A stretch of DNA of 51,337 bases from positions 1-51,337 of the forward strand of contig URPJ01000016.1 in NCBI GenBank assembly GCA_900549745.1, written 5' to 3'. The notes under the pieces are model-generated. The model was not told where the DNA came from, searched no databases, and saw only the letters and a program-made list of their open reading frames with translations. This document shows, one piece after another, positions 1 through 8,464 of this stretch (position 1 is the first letter of the stretch; the number at the start of each line of letters is the position of its first letter). Position numbers and translations under genes: made by a program. This DNA is from an uncultured Collinsella sp. (GTDB taxonomy: Bacteria; Actinomycetota; Coriobacteriia; Coriobacteriales; Coriobacteriaceae).

Positions 1-197
1 GCGGGCGCCCGGTCGGCGGCCCGTTCTGGGCGCGCCTCAATCGTAGCCCGAGACGATCCCGGGCTGACAATTTCGACTGTAATGGACGTTCTTAAACGAC
101 TATGACCCCTTTGCACCAGTTTCTGTCGAGTCGGTGCTTCTCGCGGGTTGCCCGTATAATGTTTTGCGTATGAACCGCAACCAAGGAGTTCCAGTTT
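1..197. other. Upstream region of tgt
   Basis: No complete gene is visible. The first 45 or so bases may hold the end of an upstream reading frame, but all three forward frames are too short to identify. A TATAAT hexamer at 155-160 is a good -10 element for tgt. No convincing -35 hexamer lies 16-18 bases before it. Confidence 0.4.
155..160 (+). promoter_or_regulatory. Putative -10 element of tgt
   Basis: A perfect TATAAT lies 38 bases before the tgt start, and the ribosome site AAGGAG follows at 183-188. The -35 region is weak, so this call rests on the -10 hexamer and its position. Confidence 0.5.
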
Positions 198-1337
<1,140 letters not shown>

Positions 1338-1438
1338 GAGCGGCGCGGGCGCTTGCAGAGCGCGGGCAACGGCAAGGGGCGAGCGACGGCCGGTCGTCAC
1401 ATTTGCTGACACCGGCCGCACGACCGCTGACCGATAGC

Positions 1439-1469
1439 TTGCAAGCACTTGATGCATCGTGGGTACCAT
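1439..1469 (+). promoter_or_regulatory. Possible promoter for the LOG-family gene
   Basis: TTGCAA at 1439-1444 and TACCAT at 1464-1469 are separated by 19 bases. Both hexamers are imperfect. If used, transcription would start near 1476, just before a GC-rich hairpin, giving a short leader that could be attenuated. Confidence 0.25.
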
Positions 1470-1486
1470 ACCGAATAGTTGATGTT

Positions 1487-1535
1487 CGGGCGGGTGTTTG
1501 GCGCATGGCGTCGACCCCGCCCGCTTTTCTTTTTC
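1487..1535 (+). terminator. Rho-independent terminator or leader attenuator
   Basis: CGGGCGGG at 1487-1494 pairs perfectly with CCCGCCCG at 1516-1523 and is followed by CTTTTCTTTTT. It lies 150 bases after tgt and only 16 bases before the ribosome site of the next gene. It may therefore terminate tgt or attenuate a transcript started just upstream. Confidence 0.65.
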
Positions 1536-1550
1536 TCGATAGGAGTGCCC

Positions 1551-2309
1551 ATGATTAAGAATGAGAACGTCGAGGGCGAGCCTGCCTACGACGAGACGTA
1601 CCGCCGCGGCCCCGTGGTCATGCGCGGCCCCATGATTCCTAAGGACAACACCTACGCCAACCTGCTGGCGCCCGAGGAGTCGACCGACTGGCTGCATGCC
1701 GATCCGTGGCGCGTACTGCGCATCCAGGCCGAGTTTGTCGATGGCTTTGGCGCACTTGCCGAGTTAGGGCCTGCGGTGACCATCTTCGGTAGTGCCCGCA
1801 CGCCCAAGACGGACCCGGCCTACAAGGCGGCGCGCACGGTCGGCCGTAAGATTGCCCAGCGCGGCGTGGCGGTTATCACCGGTGGCGGCCCCGGCATCAT
1901 GGAAGCGGCCAACAGGGGAGCGGCGAGTGTCAACGGCAAGTCAGTTGGCCTGGGCATTGAATTGCCGCACGAGCATGGGCTCAATAAATACGTGAACCTC
2001 GGCATGGACTTCCGTTACTTCTTTGTGCGCAAGACCATGTTCGTCAAATACAGCTCGGGCGCCATCGTGTTTCCCGGCGGCTTTGGCACGCTCGACGAGA
2101 TGTTCGAGGTGCTCACGCTGGTGCAAACGCACAAGGTCAAGCGCATGCCCCTCGTGCTGGTGGGCACAGAGTACTGGCAGGGCCTGTTCGACTGGCTCAA
2201 CGGCCCGGTGATGGACGCCGGTATGATCAGCCCGCTCGATCCCGAGCTCGTGCACATCACCGACGACCTCAACGAAGCCGTCGACATCGCCCTGAGCGGG
2301 CTGATGTAG
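1551..2309 (+). CDS. LOG-family nucleoside 5'-monophosphate phosphoribohydrolase
   Basis: A member of the LOG (often mislabelled 'lysine decarboxylase') family, whose studied members cleave ribose 5'-phosphate from cytokinin or purine nucleotides. The signature is complete: GGGPGIMEAANRGA at residues 111-124 and PGGFGTLDEMFE at 175-186, which supplies the phosphate-binding loop and catalytic Glu. The N-terminal 45 residues are an extra low-complexity tail before the Rossmann core. The ATG at 1551 follows AGGAG at 1541-1545 with normal spacing. A longer in-frame start at 1479 would encode the upstream hairpin and is rejected. The physiological substrate in this organism is unknown. Confidence 0.85.
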   Translation: MIKNENVEGEPAYDETYRRGPVVMRGPMIPKDNTYANLLAPEESTDWLHADPWRVLRIQAEFVDGFGALAELGPAVTIFGSARTPKTDPAYKAARTVGRKIAQRGVAVITGGGPGIMEAANRGAASVNGKSVGLGIELPHEHGLNKYVNLGMDFRYFFVRKTMFVKYSSGAIVFPGGFGTLDEMFEVLTLVQTHKVKRMPLVLVGTEYWQGLFDWLNGPVMDAGMISPLDPELVHITDDLNEAVDIALSGLM

Positions 2310-2340
2310 ATCAATCGTGCCCACGCGACATGAATACGCA

Positions 2341-2374
2341 TGGCAATCTGATGTTATTTAACACCAGATTGCCA
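2341..2374. promoter_or_regulatory. 34-bp palindrome, likely operator of the toxin-antitoxin operon
   Basis: TGGCAATCTG (2341-2350) is perfectly mirrored by CAGATTGCCA (2365-2374), and the centre adds TGTTA/TAACA with one mismatched pair. An overlapping arm ACACCAG (2361-2367) is mirrored again by CTGGTGT (2390-2396) around a TATACT -10 box at 2386-2391. Ribbon-helix-helix antitoxins autorepress at sites like this. It could also act as a weak terminator for the upstream gene. Confidence 0.6.
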
Positions 2375-2422
2375 TTTATATTGGGTATACTGGTGTAAAA
2401 GACGAGGGCGAGGAGGTCGCAA

Positions 2423-2722
2423 ATGTCTACAGCAACAGTTAAGCCTACGACGGTTCGAATCGAAGAGGGGCTCAAGGGGCAGGCGACTGAGTTCTTGGAT
2501 TCGGTCGGCCTCAGCCTCAATTCCTATCTCAATCTTGCCGTTCGGCAGCTGGTAAATCAGCGAAAGATTCCTTTTGAGATTGTAGGAAGGGCGGAGGTGC
2601 CCAACGAGGCGACGAGGCGTGCCATGGTGATCGCCGAGGCTCATGAGTTGGGGATTTTGCCGGACGATAGCCCGTCATTCAATAACGCTGATGAGCTTAT
2701 GTCATTCCTCGATGAGGAATAG
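2423..2722 (+). CDS. RelB/DinJ-family antitoxin
   Basis: A 99-residue protein resembling DinJ antitoxins. Its N-terminal half (TTVRIEEGLKGQATEFL, then LSLNSYLNLAVRQLV) is the ribbon-helix-helix that dimerises and binds the operator. The acidic C-terminal tail (DELMSFLDEE) would wrap the toxin. It should neutralise the adjacent nuclease and repress its own promoter through the palindrome just upstream. AGGAGG at 2411-2416 precedes the ATG. The toxin gene starts two bases after its stop, so the pair is co-translated. Base composition is visibly lower in GC than the neighbouring housekeeping genes, as expected for an acquired cassette. Confidence 0.88.
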   Translation: MSTATVKPTTVRIEEGLKGQATEFLDSVGLSLNSYLNLAVRQLVNQRKIPFEIVGRAEVPNEATRRAMVIAEAHELGILPDDSPSFNNADELMSFLDEE

Positions 2723-2724
2723 CG

Positions 2725-3033
2725 ATGTTCGAGATTAAAGTCGAGGCTCAATTTAAGGTGGACTACAAACGAACGATGCGCATGCATCCGCAGCTAAAAA
2801 GTGAGTTTAAAGCGGCGGTTGCAGAGCTTGTGGCTCATGGGTCACTTCCGGCGGAGTATGGCGCCCACGAGCTCTCAAACCCGGGCGGAAACTACAACGG
2901 CCACATCGATTTCCACCTATCCGATGGCTTGGTCGATGTGGTCGTTCTTTATCTTCCCCATAAGACTAACCCAATGATTAGGCTGGTGAGAATGGGCACT
3001 CATCAGGAGCTGTTTCAGGGTCCGCTGGGCTGA
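2725..3033 (+). CDS. YafQ-family mRNA interferase toxin (RelE superfamily)
   Basis: A 102-residue endoribonuclease toxin of the YafQ type, which cleaves mRNA in the ribosomal A site. The residues needed in YafQ have counterparts: His48 in AHELSN, His60 in NGHIDFH, Asp66, His93 in the family hallmark GTHQELF, and Phe97. The usual Trp after the Asp is absent (SDGLVD), a variation seen in the superfamily. The start is two bases after the antitoxin stop, with GAGGAA inside the antitoxin end serving as ribosome site. The module looks intact, so it should be active and held in check by its partner. Confidence 0.87.
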   Translation: MFEIKVEAQFKVDYKRTMRMHPQLKSEFKAAVAELVAHGSLPAEYGAHELSNPGGNYNGHIDFHLSDGLVDVVVLYLPHKTNPMIRLVRMGTHQELFQGPLG

Positions 3034-3046
3034 TCGCCGATTTCCA

Positions 3047-3113
3047 AGTTGTGGTGGAATAGGGATTGATTGGCGGCTAATAAGCCAAAAACAGTCCCTA
3101 TTCCACCGCAACT
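3047..3113. repeat. Family B intergenic hairpin, copy 1
   Basis: A 19-bp stem (3047-3065 with 3095-3113, one G-U pair) carries the core GTGGTGGAATAGGGA, with a nested TTGGC/GCCAA stem inside. It sits between the convergent toxin gene and degV and may terminate one or both. The outer stem is shared with 6320-6388. Confidence 0.75.
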
Positions 3114-3126
3114 GATGTGGGCGTCC

Positions 3127-3987
3127 CTAGTGAGTTGGCTGGTAGCGGGGGCAGTAGCTGATGGCGATGGCGTCGATGCCTACATGGGTGGCGATGGTGC
3201 AGCCGATGGGGCCGGTGCCGGCGTCTACATAGTCTTGGCCTGCGAGCGCTTGGCTGACGAGCTCTTGCTCCTCGGCGGCGCCGGTCGTGAGCACGCGCAC
3301 GCTTGAACCCGGATGCTCAGCCAAAAACGCGAGGCAGTCGGCCATGGTGTTGACGACGATGCGCTTGGCGCCGCGGCCCTTCTTGATGGCCTTGATCTCG
3401 CCCGATTTCCACTCCGGCGAAACGGCCAGGCGAATGTTGAGCATCTGCGTGAGCTGGCCGGCGAGCTTGGGCGCGCGGCCGTTCTTAACGAGGTTCTCGA
3501 GTGTGCGGGGAATCAGCAGCAGGTGGGCGTCGGGCAGCGTCGCGCGGATCTGCGCCTCGGTCTCGTCCAGGCTGCGGCCGTCCTCGCGCATGGCCAGCGC
3601 GTACTCCACCAGCAGGCCCTCGGCACCCGAGCCGGTGCGCGAGTCGATGCAGCGCACGTCGAGTTCGTGCGTTTCGGCCGTCAGGCTGGCGTTGGCATAG
3701 CAGGCGGACCACTCGCTGCACAGTGAGATAAAGATGGCGCTATCATGGCCGTCGGCGAGCACGCGGTCAAAGAGTGCCTTGAACTCGCCGGCGCTCGGCT
3801 GCGAGGTGTGCGGCAGTTGCTCGGAGCCGGCCATGCGCGCGACGTATTCCTCGGCGGTAATCTGCACCTGGTCGAGCAGGTCCTCGCCCTCGATAATCAC
3901 ATGCAGCGGAATCACGTAAATGCCGAGCTCTTGAGCGTGGGCGGGGGAGATGTCCGACGTGGAGTCGGTTATGATGGCAAAAGACAT
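3127..3987 (-). CDS. DegV-family fatty-acid-binding protein
   Basis: DegV/FakB-type proteins bind a fatty acid and can present it to the FakA kinase for incorporation into phospholipid. The 286-residue protein has the N-terminal FAIITDSTSDISP, the HTSQPSAGEF ligand loop (Thr-Ser), IDSRTGSGAEG and a C-terminal domain with RTLENLVKNGR. The usual SGT motif that follows the second strand is replaced here by SLCSEWSACYANA, an oddity that may alter ligand choice. The ATG at 3987 is chosen because AAAGGTG precedes it; an upstream in-frame start would add 19 unlike residues. No fakA is nearby. A second DegV lies at 39165-40019. Confidence 0.9.
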   Translation of the reverse strand: MSFAIITDSTSDISPAHAQELGIYVIPLHVIIEGEDLLDQVQITAEEYVARMAGSEQLPHTSQPSAGEFKALFDRVLADGHDSAIFISLCSEWSACYANASLTAETHELDVRCIDSRTGSGAEGLLVEYALAMREDGRSLDETEAQIRATLPDAHLLLIPRTLENLVKNGRAPKLAGQLTQMLNIRLAVSPEWKSGEIKAIKKGRGAKRIVVNTMADCLAFLAEHPGSSVRVLTTGAAEEQELVSQALAGQDYVDAGTGPIGCTIATHVGIDAIAISYCPRYQPTH

Positions 3988-4079
3988 AATTGCACCTTTC
4001 GTTGGGGCGCTTGCGCGCCGCCTTCTGAGAGCAAAGTGCGACAAGTATAGTAGAGTCGTTCCACATTACTAGGTTCAAT

Positions 4080-4095
4080 TGTTGAATAGTCAACA
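4080..4095. promoter_or_regulatory. Palindrome in the divergent degV/HAD intergenic region
   Basis: TGTTGA-ATAG-TCAACA is a perfect 6-bp-arm palindrome, next to an overlapping TTCAA-TTG-TTGAA. A minus-strand TATACT (4049-4044) may be the -10 of degV. The site could be an operator shared by both divergent genes; no regulator is assigned. Confidence 0.35.
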
Positions 4096-4143
4096 GTTTG
4101 AAGTGTCGGTGTGGAAATCGTCAACTGGGGAAGAGGAATGCCG

Positions 4144-4806
4144 ATGGAGGCGTTGGAGATAGGCAAACGGCCGGTCGTGTTGTTCGATTTTGACGGCACG
4201 GTGGCAGATACGGGCCGGGCAGTGATGACCTCGACGCGCAAGACGCTGGCTGCGCGCGGGTTTTCGGAGGCGCAGATGGGTGATCTGCGCCGTATGATCG
4301 GGCCGCCCCTGTGGAAGAGCTTTCACGACTTTTACGGCTTTTCCCGCGAGGAGTCGCTTGTGGTGGCCGACGAGTACCGCGCCTTTTTTGATGAGCTGGG
4401 GCCGGAGGAGTACCCCGTGTTCGATGGGGTCCCCGAGCTGCTGGATGGGTTGGCCGCCCAGGGCAAGCGTATGGCCGTGGCGACGTCTCGCATGGAGGCG
4501 AAGTGCATCGATATGGTTCATGAGCTGGGGCTTTGCCAGTTCGAAGCTGTGGTTGGCATGAATCCGCCGCAGGGACGCGAGACCAAGGCCGATTCGGTTC
4601 GCGATGCCCTGGCGGCGCTCGGCGCGACGGCCGACGATGCCGTGATGATCGGCGATCGCTTTAACGATGTGGAGGGCGCGCACGCGATGGGCGTGCCGTG
4701 CATCGGCATCTATTCGGGCGCGGCAGCGCCGGGGGAGCACGAGGCCGCGGGCGCCGATGCGGTGGTGCACTCGGTGGCCGAGCTTGCTAAACTTTTCGCA
4801 ATCTAA
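4144..4806 (+). CDS. HAD-superfamily phosphatase (phosphoglycolate phosphatase-like)
   Basis: A 220-residue haloacid dehalogenase-type phosphatase. Motif I is LFDFDGTVAD with the nucleophilic Asp, motif II is VATSR, and motif IV is MIGDRFNDVEGAHAMG. A helical cap domain lies between motifs I and II, as in phosphoglycolate phosphatase and pyrophosphatase PpaX, so a small phosphomonoester is the likely substrate. The ATG at 4144 is preferred: AAGAGG lies seven bases upstream, whereas the ATG at 4138 and GTG at 4111 have poor spacing. The peptidase gene follows after 55 bases and may be cotranscribed. Confidence 0.85.
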   Translation: MEALEIGKRPVVLFDFDGTVADTGRAVMTSTRKTLAARGFSEAQMGDLRRMIGPPLWKSFHDFYGFSREESLVVADEYRAFFDELGPEEYPVFDGVPELLDGLAAQGKRMAVATSRMEAKCIDMVHELGLCQFEAVVGMNPPQGRETKADSVRDALAALGATADDAVMIGDRFNDVEGAHAMGVPCIGIYSGAAAPGEHEAAGADAVVHSVAELAKLFAI

Positions 4807-4861
4807 TAGACATAATGTGAGGGGCGGGTGTACCCGTCGCTCATTGGTAAGGAGGTCGTTC

Positions 4862-6298
4862 ATGAATCAGGTGGAGCAGAGCGTTGCCGAGTATGTCGAC
4901 GAGGTCTGGGAGGATGTCGTTGCCGATATCGAACAACTGGTGAGCTATCCGTCCGTGGCCGTTGCTGCCGATGCGGAGCCCGGTGCGCCGTTTGGCCGCC
5001 CGGTCCGTGACGCGCTCGATTGCGCGCTCGGCATTGCGCAAAAGCTCGGCTATCAGACGAGCGACGACGGGGGCTATGTGGGAATCGCCGATATCCCGGG
5101 TCGCGGCGACAAGCAGCTCGCGACTATCTGCCACGTGGACGTGGTTCCCGCTGGCCCCGGTTGGAACACCGACCCGTTTGCGATGGAGCGCCGCGAGGGC
5201 TGGCTGCTCGGTCGCGGCGTGATTGACGACAAGGGTCCGGCGGTGCTGTCGCTCTACGCCGGCGCTTATCTGCTCAAGCACGGCATTACCCCGCGCTATG
5301 CTTTCCGCGCGCTGCTGGGCTGCGATGAGGAAGTGGGCATGTCCGACGTTCACCATTATCTGGAGAACCACGCAGACCCCGACTTTTTGTTTACGCCCGA
5401 TGCCGAGTTCCCGGTCTGCAATGCCGAGAAGGGCCAGTTTGGGGCGACGTTCGTGAGCTCCAAGATCGACGGCGGGCGCATCGTGTCGTGGAGCGGCGCC
5501 GAGGCGAGCAATGCCATTCCGTCGCAGTCCATCTGCGAGCTCGCGATTGCCGCCGATGAGCTGCCGGCGCCGGTCGAGAACGCCGATCGCCTTGAGATCA
5601 CGACACTCGATAACGGGCATGCGCAGATTTTTGCCCACGGCATTGGCGGTCATGCCTCGATGCCTGAGGGCACTATCAACGCTGTCGGCCTGATCGTGGC
5701 GTATCTGCGCGAGGCCGAGGACGCGTTTGGCGCCCGTGACAAGCGCCTGTTGACGCCCGCCGAGCACGAGTTTGTCAAGTTTTTGGCCTTTGTGCATGCG
5801 GACGCCTATGGCCGCGGCCTGGGTATCGATGCGACGAGTCCGGCGTTTGGCCCGCTTACCTGCAACGCTGGCGTCATCCGCGTGGCGGATGGCCATATCG
5901 AGCAGGTCATCGACGTGCGCTTCCCCGACAGCACGAGTGCCGATACCATCCGCGAGCAGCTCGATCCGCTCGTGGGCCGTTTCGGCGTGACGTGCCAGCT
6001 GGGTCGCGCGAAGGTGCCGTTCTCGGTCTCTGCCGATGATCCGGCCGTGAAGGCGCTTATCGATACCTATAACGAGTTCACCGGCAAGCATGCTGAACCC
6101 TTTGCCATGGGCGGCGGCACGTACGCGCGCAACTTTGCCCGCGCCGTCTCGTTTGGCCCCGAGGAGACCGGCCTGGAGCTGCCCTCGTGGGGCGGCCAGA
6201 TGCACGGCCCCAACGAGTGCGCCAACGAGGAACAGCTCAAGCAGGCGCTCAAGATCTATATTGTTGCGATCCTCCGTTTGAATGAATTAGAGCTTTAA
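4862..6298 (+). CDS. M20-family dipeptidase (PepV-like)
   Basis: A zinc-dependent cytoplasmic dipeptidase of the M20A/PepV group that hydrolyses dipeptides taken up or produced during protein turnover. The metal and catalytic residues are all visible: His91 and Asp93 in CHVDVVP, bridging Asp122 in GRGVIDDKGP, Glu156-Glu157 in GCDEEVGM, Asp180 in TPDAEFPV, and the C-terminal His in QMHGPNE. A lid domain sits around residues 210-350. The 478-residue length fits PepV. The start is set by a strong AAGGAGG at 4849-4855. The upstream in-frame extension overlaps the HAD gene and is not used. Transcription probably ends at the hairpin at 6320. Confidence 0.92.
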   Translation: MNQVEQSVAEYVDEVWEDVVADIEQLVSYPSVAVAADAEPGAPFGRPVRDALDCALGIAQKLGYQTSDDGGYVGIADIPGRGDKQLATICHVDVVPAGPGWNTDPFAMERREGWLLGRGVIDDKGPAVLSLYAGAYLLKHGITPRYAFRALLGCDEEVGMSDVHHYLENHADPDFLFTPDAEFPVCNAEKGQFGATFVSSKIDGGRIVSWSGAEASNAIPSQSICELAIAADELPAPVENADRLEITTLDNGHAQIFAHGIGGHASMPEGTINAVGLIVAYLREAEDAFGARDKRLLTPAEHEFVKFLAFVHADAYGRGLGIDATSPAFGPLTCNAGVIRVADGHIEQVIDVRFPDSTSADTIREQLDPLVGRFGVTCQLGRAKVPFSVSADDPAVKALIDTYNEFTGKHAEPFAMGGGTYARNFARAVSFGPEETGLELPSWGGQMHGPNECANEEQLKQALKIYIVAILRLNELEL

Positions 6299-6319
6299 GG
6301 TCTCGCGGTTTCCCAATCT

Positions 6320-6395
6320 AAGTTGCGGTGGAATAGTTCCTAGAATGGGCCATTTGATGGCCAAGCAGGAACTATTTCACCGCAACTTTGTTTTT
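6320..6395 (+). terminator. Family B hairpin, copy 2, acting as terminator
   Basis: A 22-bp stem (6320-6341 with 6367-6388, one G-U) encloses a second perfect stem GGCCAT/ATGGCC, and is followed by TTGTTTTTATT. The outer arms contain the same GTTGCGGTGGAATAG core as the hairpin at 3047-3113. This is a strong terminator for the dipeptidase gene. Confidence 0.85.
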
Positions 6396-6592
6396 ATTGG
6401 TGTAAAAGGCGGGTCATGCTTGGTGGCGGGTTTGTTATTCGTTTGTAAAGGCCGTGCTGCGCTTGCGGTAAGGGTCTATCAAATGCCCGTAAGAAACCGT
6501 AGTTGGCGCGGACGCTGCCCGGTCGGGGCCGTATCTTTCCAAACAGCAAAGCGGGTGGGGTGCCCGCGAGTCGCATGTATGAAAGGAAGATC

Positions 6593-7531
6593 ATGCTCGA
6601 TCAGGCTTATTCTCGTCGTCAGTTCCTCGGCCTCGCTGGTGGTTTTGCCAGCATCGTCGGTCTCGGTCTCGTTGGTTGCGGCGGCTCCGGCGCATCCGAT
6701 GCCGCCGACAAGGGTAGCGCCGCTGCTGCCGAGTCCGTCTCCGGCGAGGTGACTTACGACGGTGCCTCTTCGTTCCAGGCTCTCGTCGAGGCCGCTGCCG
6801 AGAAGTTCATGGACGCCAACCCCGATGTCTCCGTCTCCGGCTCGGGTAACGGTTCGGGCAAGGGCCTGACCGCTGTTGCCGCCGGCACCGTCACCATCGG
6901 CAACTCCGACGTCTTCGCCGAGACCAAGCTCGAGGCCGACCAGGTCAAGAACCTCGTCGACCACGAGGTTGCCGTCGTGGGCATGGGCCCCGTCGTTTCC
7001 AAGAACGTGACGGTCGACGACCTGTCCCTCGAGCAGCTCAAGGGCATCTTCTCCGGCCAGATCACCAACTGGAAGGAGGTCGGCGGCGACGACGCCAAGA
7101 TCGTCGTTCTCAACCGCAAGGCTGGCTCTGGCACCCGTGCCACCTTCGAGGCCGCCGTTTTTGGCGACGAGGCCGTCGACTTTAAGGGCGACGCCGAACT
7201 CGACAAGTCCGGCGATGTCCAGACTCAGATGGGCAGTACCGACAACGCCATCTCCTACCTCGACTTCTCGCACTTTGATGACTCCAAGTTCAACGCCATC
7301 AAGGTCGAGGGCGTCGAGCCCAAGAGCAAGAATGTCACCGACGACTCCTTCAAGATCTGGGCTACCGAGCACATGTACTGCGCTAAGGATGCCGACGAGG
7401 CCACCAAGGCCTTCCTGGAGTTCATGCTTTCCGATGACGTCCAGGGCAAGCTCGTCGAGGAGCAGGGCTTTATCCCCGTCTCTGCCATGAAGGTCGTCAA
7501 GGACGCCAGCGGCAAGGTCTCCGCTAAATAA
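6593..7531 (+). CDS. pstS: Phosphate ABC transporter substrate-binding lipoprotein PstS
   Basis: Captures phosphate outside the membrane for the PstCAB importer. The 312-residue protein starts with SRRQFLG followed by a hydrophobic stretch and the lipobox LVGC (Cys29), so it is probably a Tat-exported lipoprotein. The phosphate-binding loops are present as SGSGNGSGKGL and the RKAGSGTRATFE segment typical of PstS. The ATG at 6593 follows GAAAGGAAG. It leads a four-gene operon (pstS-C-A-B), with PstC 24 bases on. No clear Pho-box repeat is visible upstream, although induction on phosphate limitation would be expected. Confidence 0.95.
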   Translation: MLDQAYSRRQFLGLAGGFASIVGLGLVGCGGSGASDAADKGSAAAAESVSGEVTYDGASSFQALVEAAAEKFMDANPDVSVSGSGNGSGKGLTAVAAGTVTIGNSDVFAETKLEADQVKNLVDHEVAVVGMGPVVSKNVTVDDLSLEQLKGIFSGQITNWKEVGGDDAKIVVLNRKAGSGTRATFEAAVFGDEAVDFKGDAELDKSGDVQTQMGSTDNAISYLDFSHFDDSKFNAIKVEGVEPKSKNVTDDSFKIWATEHMYCAKDADEATKAFLEFMLSDDVQGKLVEEQGFIPVSAMKVVKDASGKVSAK

Positions 7532-7555
7532 GTAATCGCCCCGGAAAGGTTTGCA

Positions 7556-8464
7556 ATGGCAAAACAGCTGCCAAAGCGCGACCTTGAGAACGTGGGCCTG
7601 GGCGTCACGGGCGCGTACGTTGCGCTCGTGACGCTTGTCGTTGCCGCGCTCATCTTTATGGTCGCCCAAAAGGGCCTCTCGGCTTTTCTCAAGGACGGCG
7701 TTTCGGTCGTCGAGTTCTTCACCGGCACCAAGTGGGACCTGGCCAACACAGCCGAAAGCGGCCTGCCCTACACCGGCGCCCTGCCCCTGATTGTCACCTC
7801 GTTTGCGGTCATGGTGCTCTCCACGCTCATCGCGCTGCCCATCGCCATCGGCTCTGCCATCTTTGCGGTCGAGATTAGCCCTAAGTTTGGCTCTAAGATC
7901 TTTCAGCCGCTCATTGAGCTTTTGACCGGCATCCCCTCGGTCGTCTTTGGCCTGATCGGTTTTCACGTGGTCGTCGGTCTTATGAAGAGCGTTTTCCACG
8001 TGAGCACGGGCCTGGGCATCTTGCCCGGCGCCATCGTGCTGGCCGTCATGATCCTGCCGACCATGACCACGCTTTCGGTCGATGGCCTGCGCGCCGTGCC
8101 CGACAGCTACCGACAGGGCTCGCTCGCGCTGGGCTATACCCGCTGGCAGACCATCTGGCACGTGGTGCTCAAGTCCGCCATGCCGTCGCTCATGACCGCG
8201 GTCATCCTTGGCATGACCCGCGCCTTTGGCGAGACGCTCGCCGTGCGCATGGTCATCGGCGGTATCGAGGCCATGCCGACGTCGCTGCTGTCGCCGGCGT
8301 CCACCATCACCACCACGCTCACCACGTCTATGGCGGTCTATGCCGAGGGCTCGGCCCAGGACGATGTTCTGTGGGCGCTCGGTCTGCTGCTGATGGGCAT
8401 GAGTCTCATCTTCATCCTGATCATCCACCTTATCGGCCGCAAGGGGGCGAAGGCTCGTGGCTAG
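7556..8464 (+). CDS. pstC: Phosphate ABC transporter permease PstC
   Basis: One of the two membrane channel subunits of the phosphate importer. The 302-residue protein has about six hydrophobic segments and the binding-protein-dependent permease (EAA) loop near GYTRWQTIWHVVLKSAMPS, which docks on the PstB ATPase. GGAAAGG at 7543-7549 precedes the ATG. Its end overlaps the start of pstA by eight bases, so the two are translationally coupled. Confidence 0.95.
   Translation: MAKQLPKRDLENVGLGVTGAYVALVTLVVAALIFMVAQKGLSAFLKDGVSVVEFFTGTKWDLANTAESGLPYTGALPLIVTSFAVMVLSTLIALPIAIGSAIFAVEISPKFGSKIFQPLIELLTGIPSVVFGLIGFHVVVGLMKSVFHVSTGLGILPGAIVLAVMILPTMTTLSVDGLRAVPDSYRQGSLALGYTRWQTIWHVVLKSAMPSLMTAVILGMTRAFGETLAVRMVIGGIEAMPTSLLSPASTITTTLTTSMAVYAEGSAQDDVLWALGLLLMGMSLIFILIIHLIGRKGAKARG

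Noticed and set aside
4841..6205. Minus-strand open frame of 454 codons
   Set aside because: Antisense to the M20 dipeptidase, which has all catalytic residues and a strong ribosome site.
6391..6592. Search for a Pho box before pstS
   Set aside because: No tandem 7-base direct repeats with 4-base spacing resembling known PhoB or PhoP sites were found.
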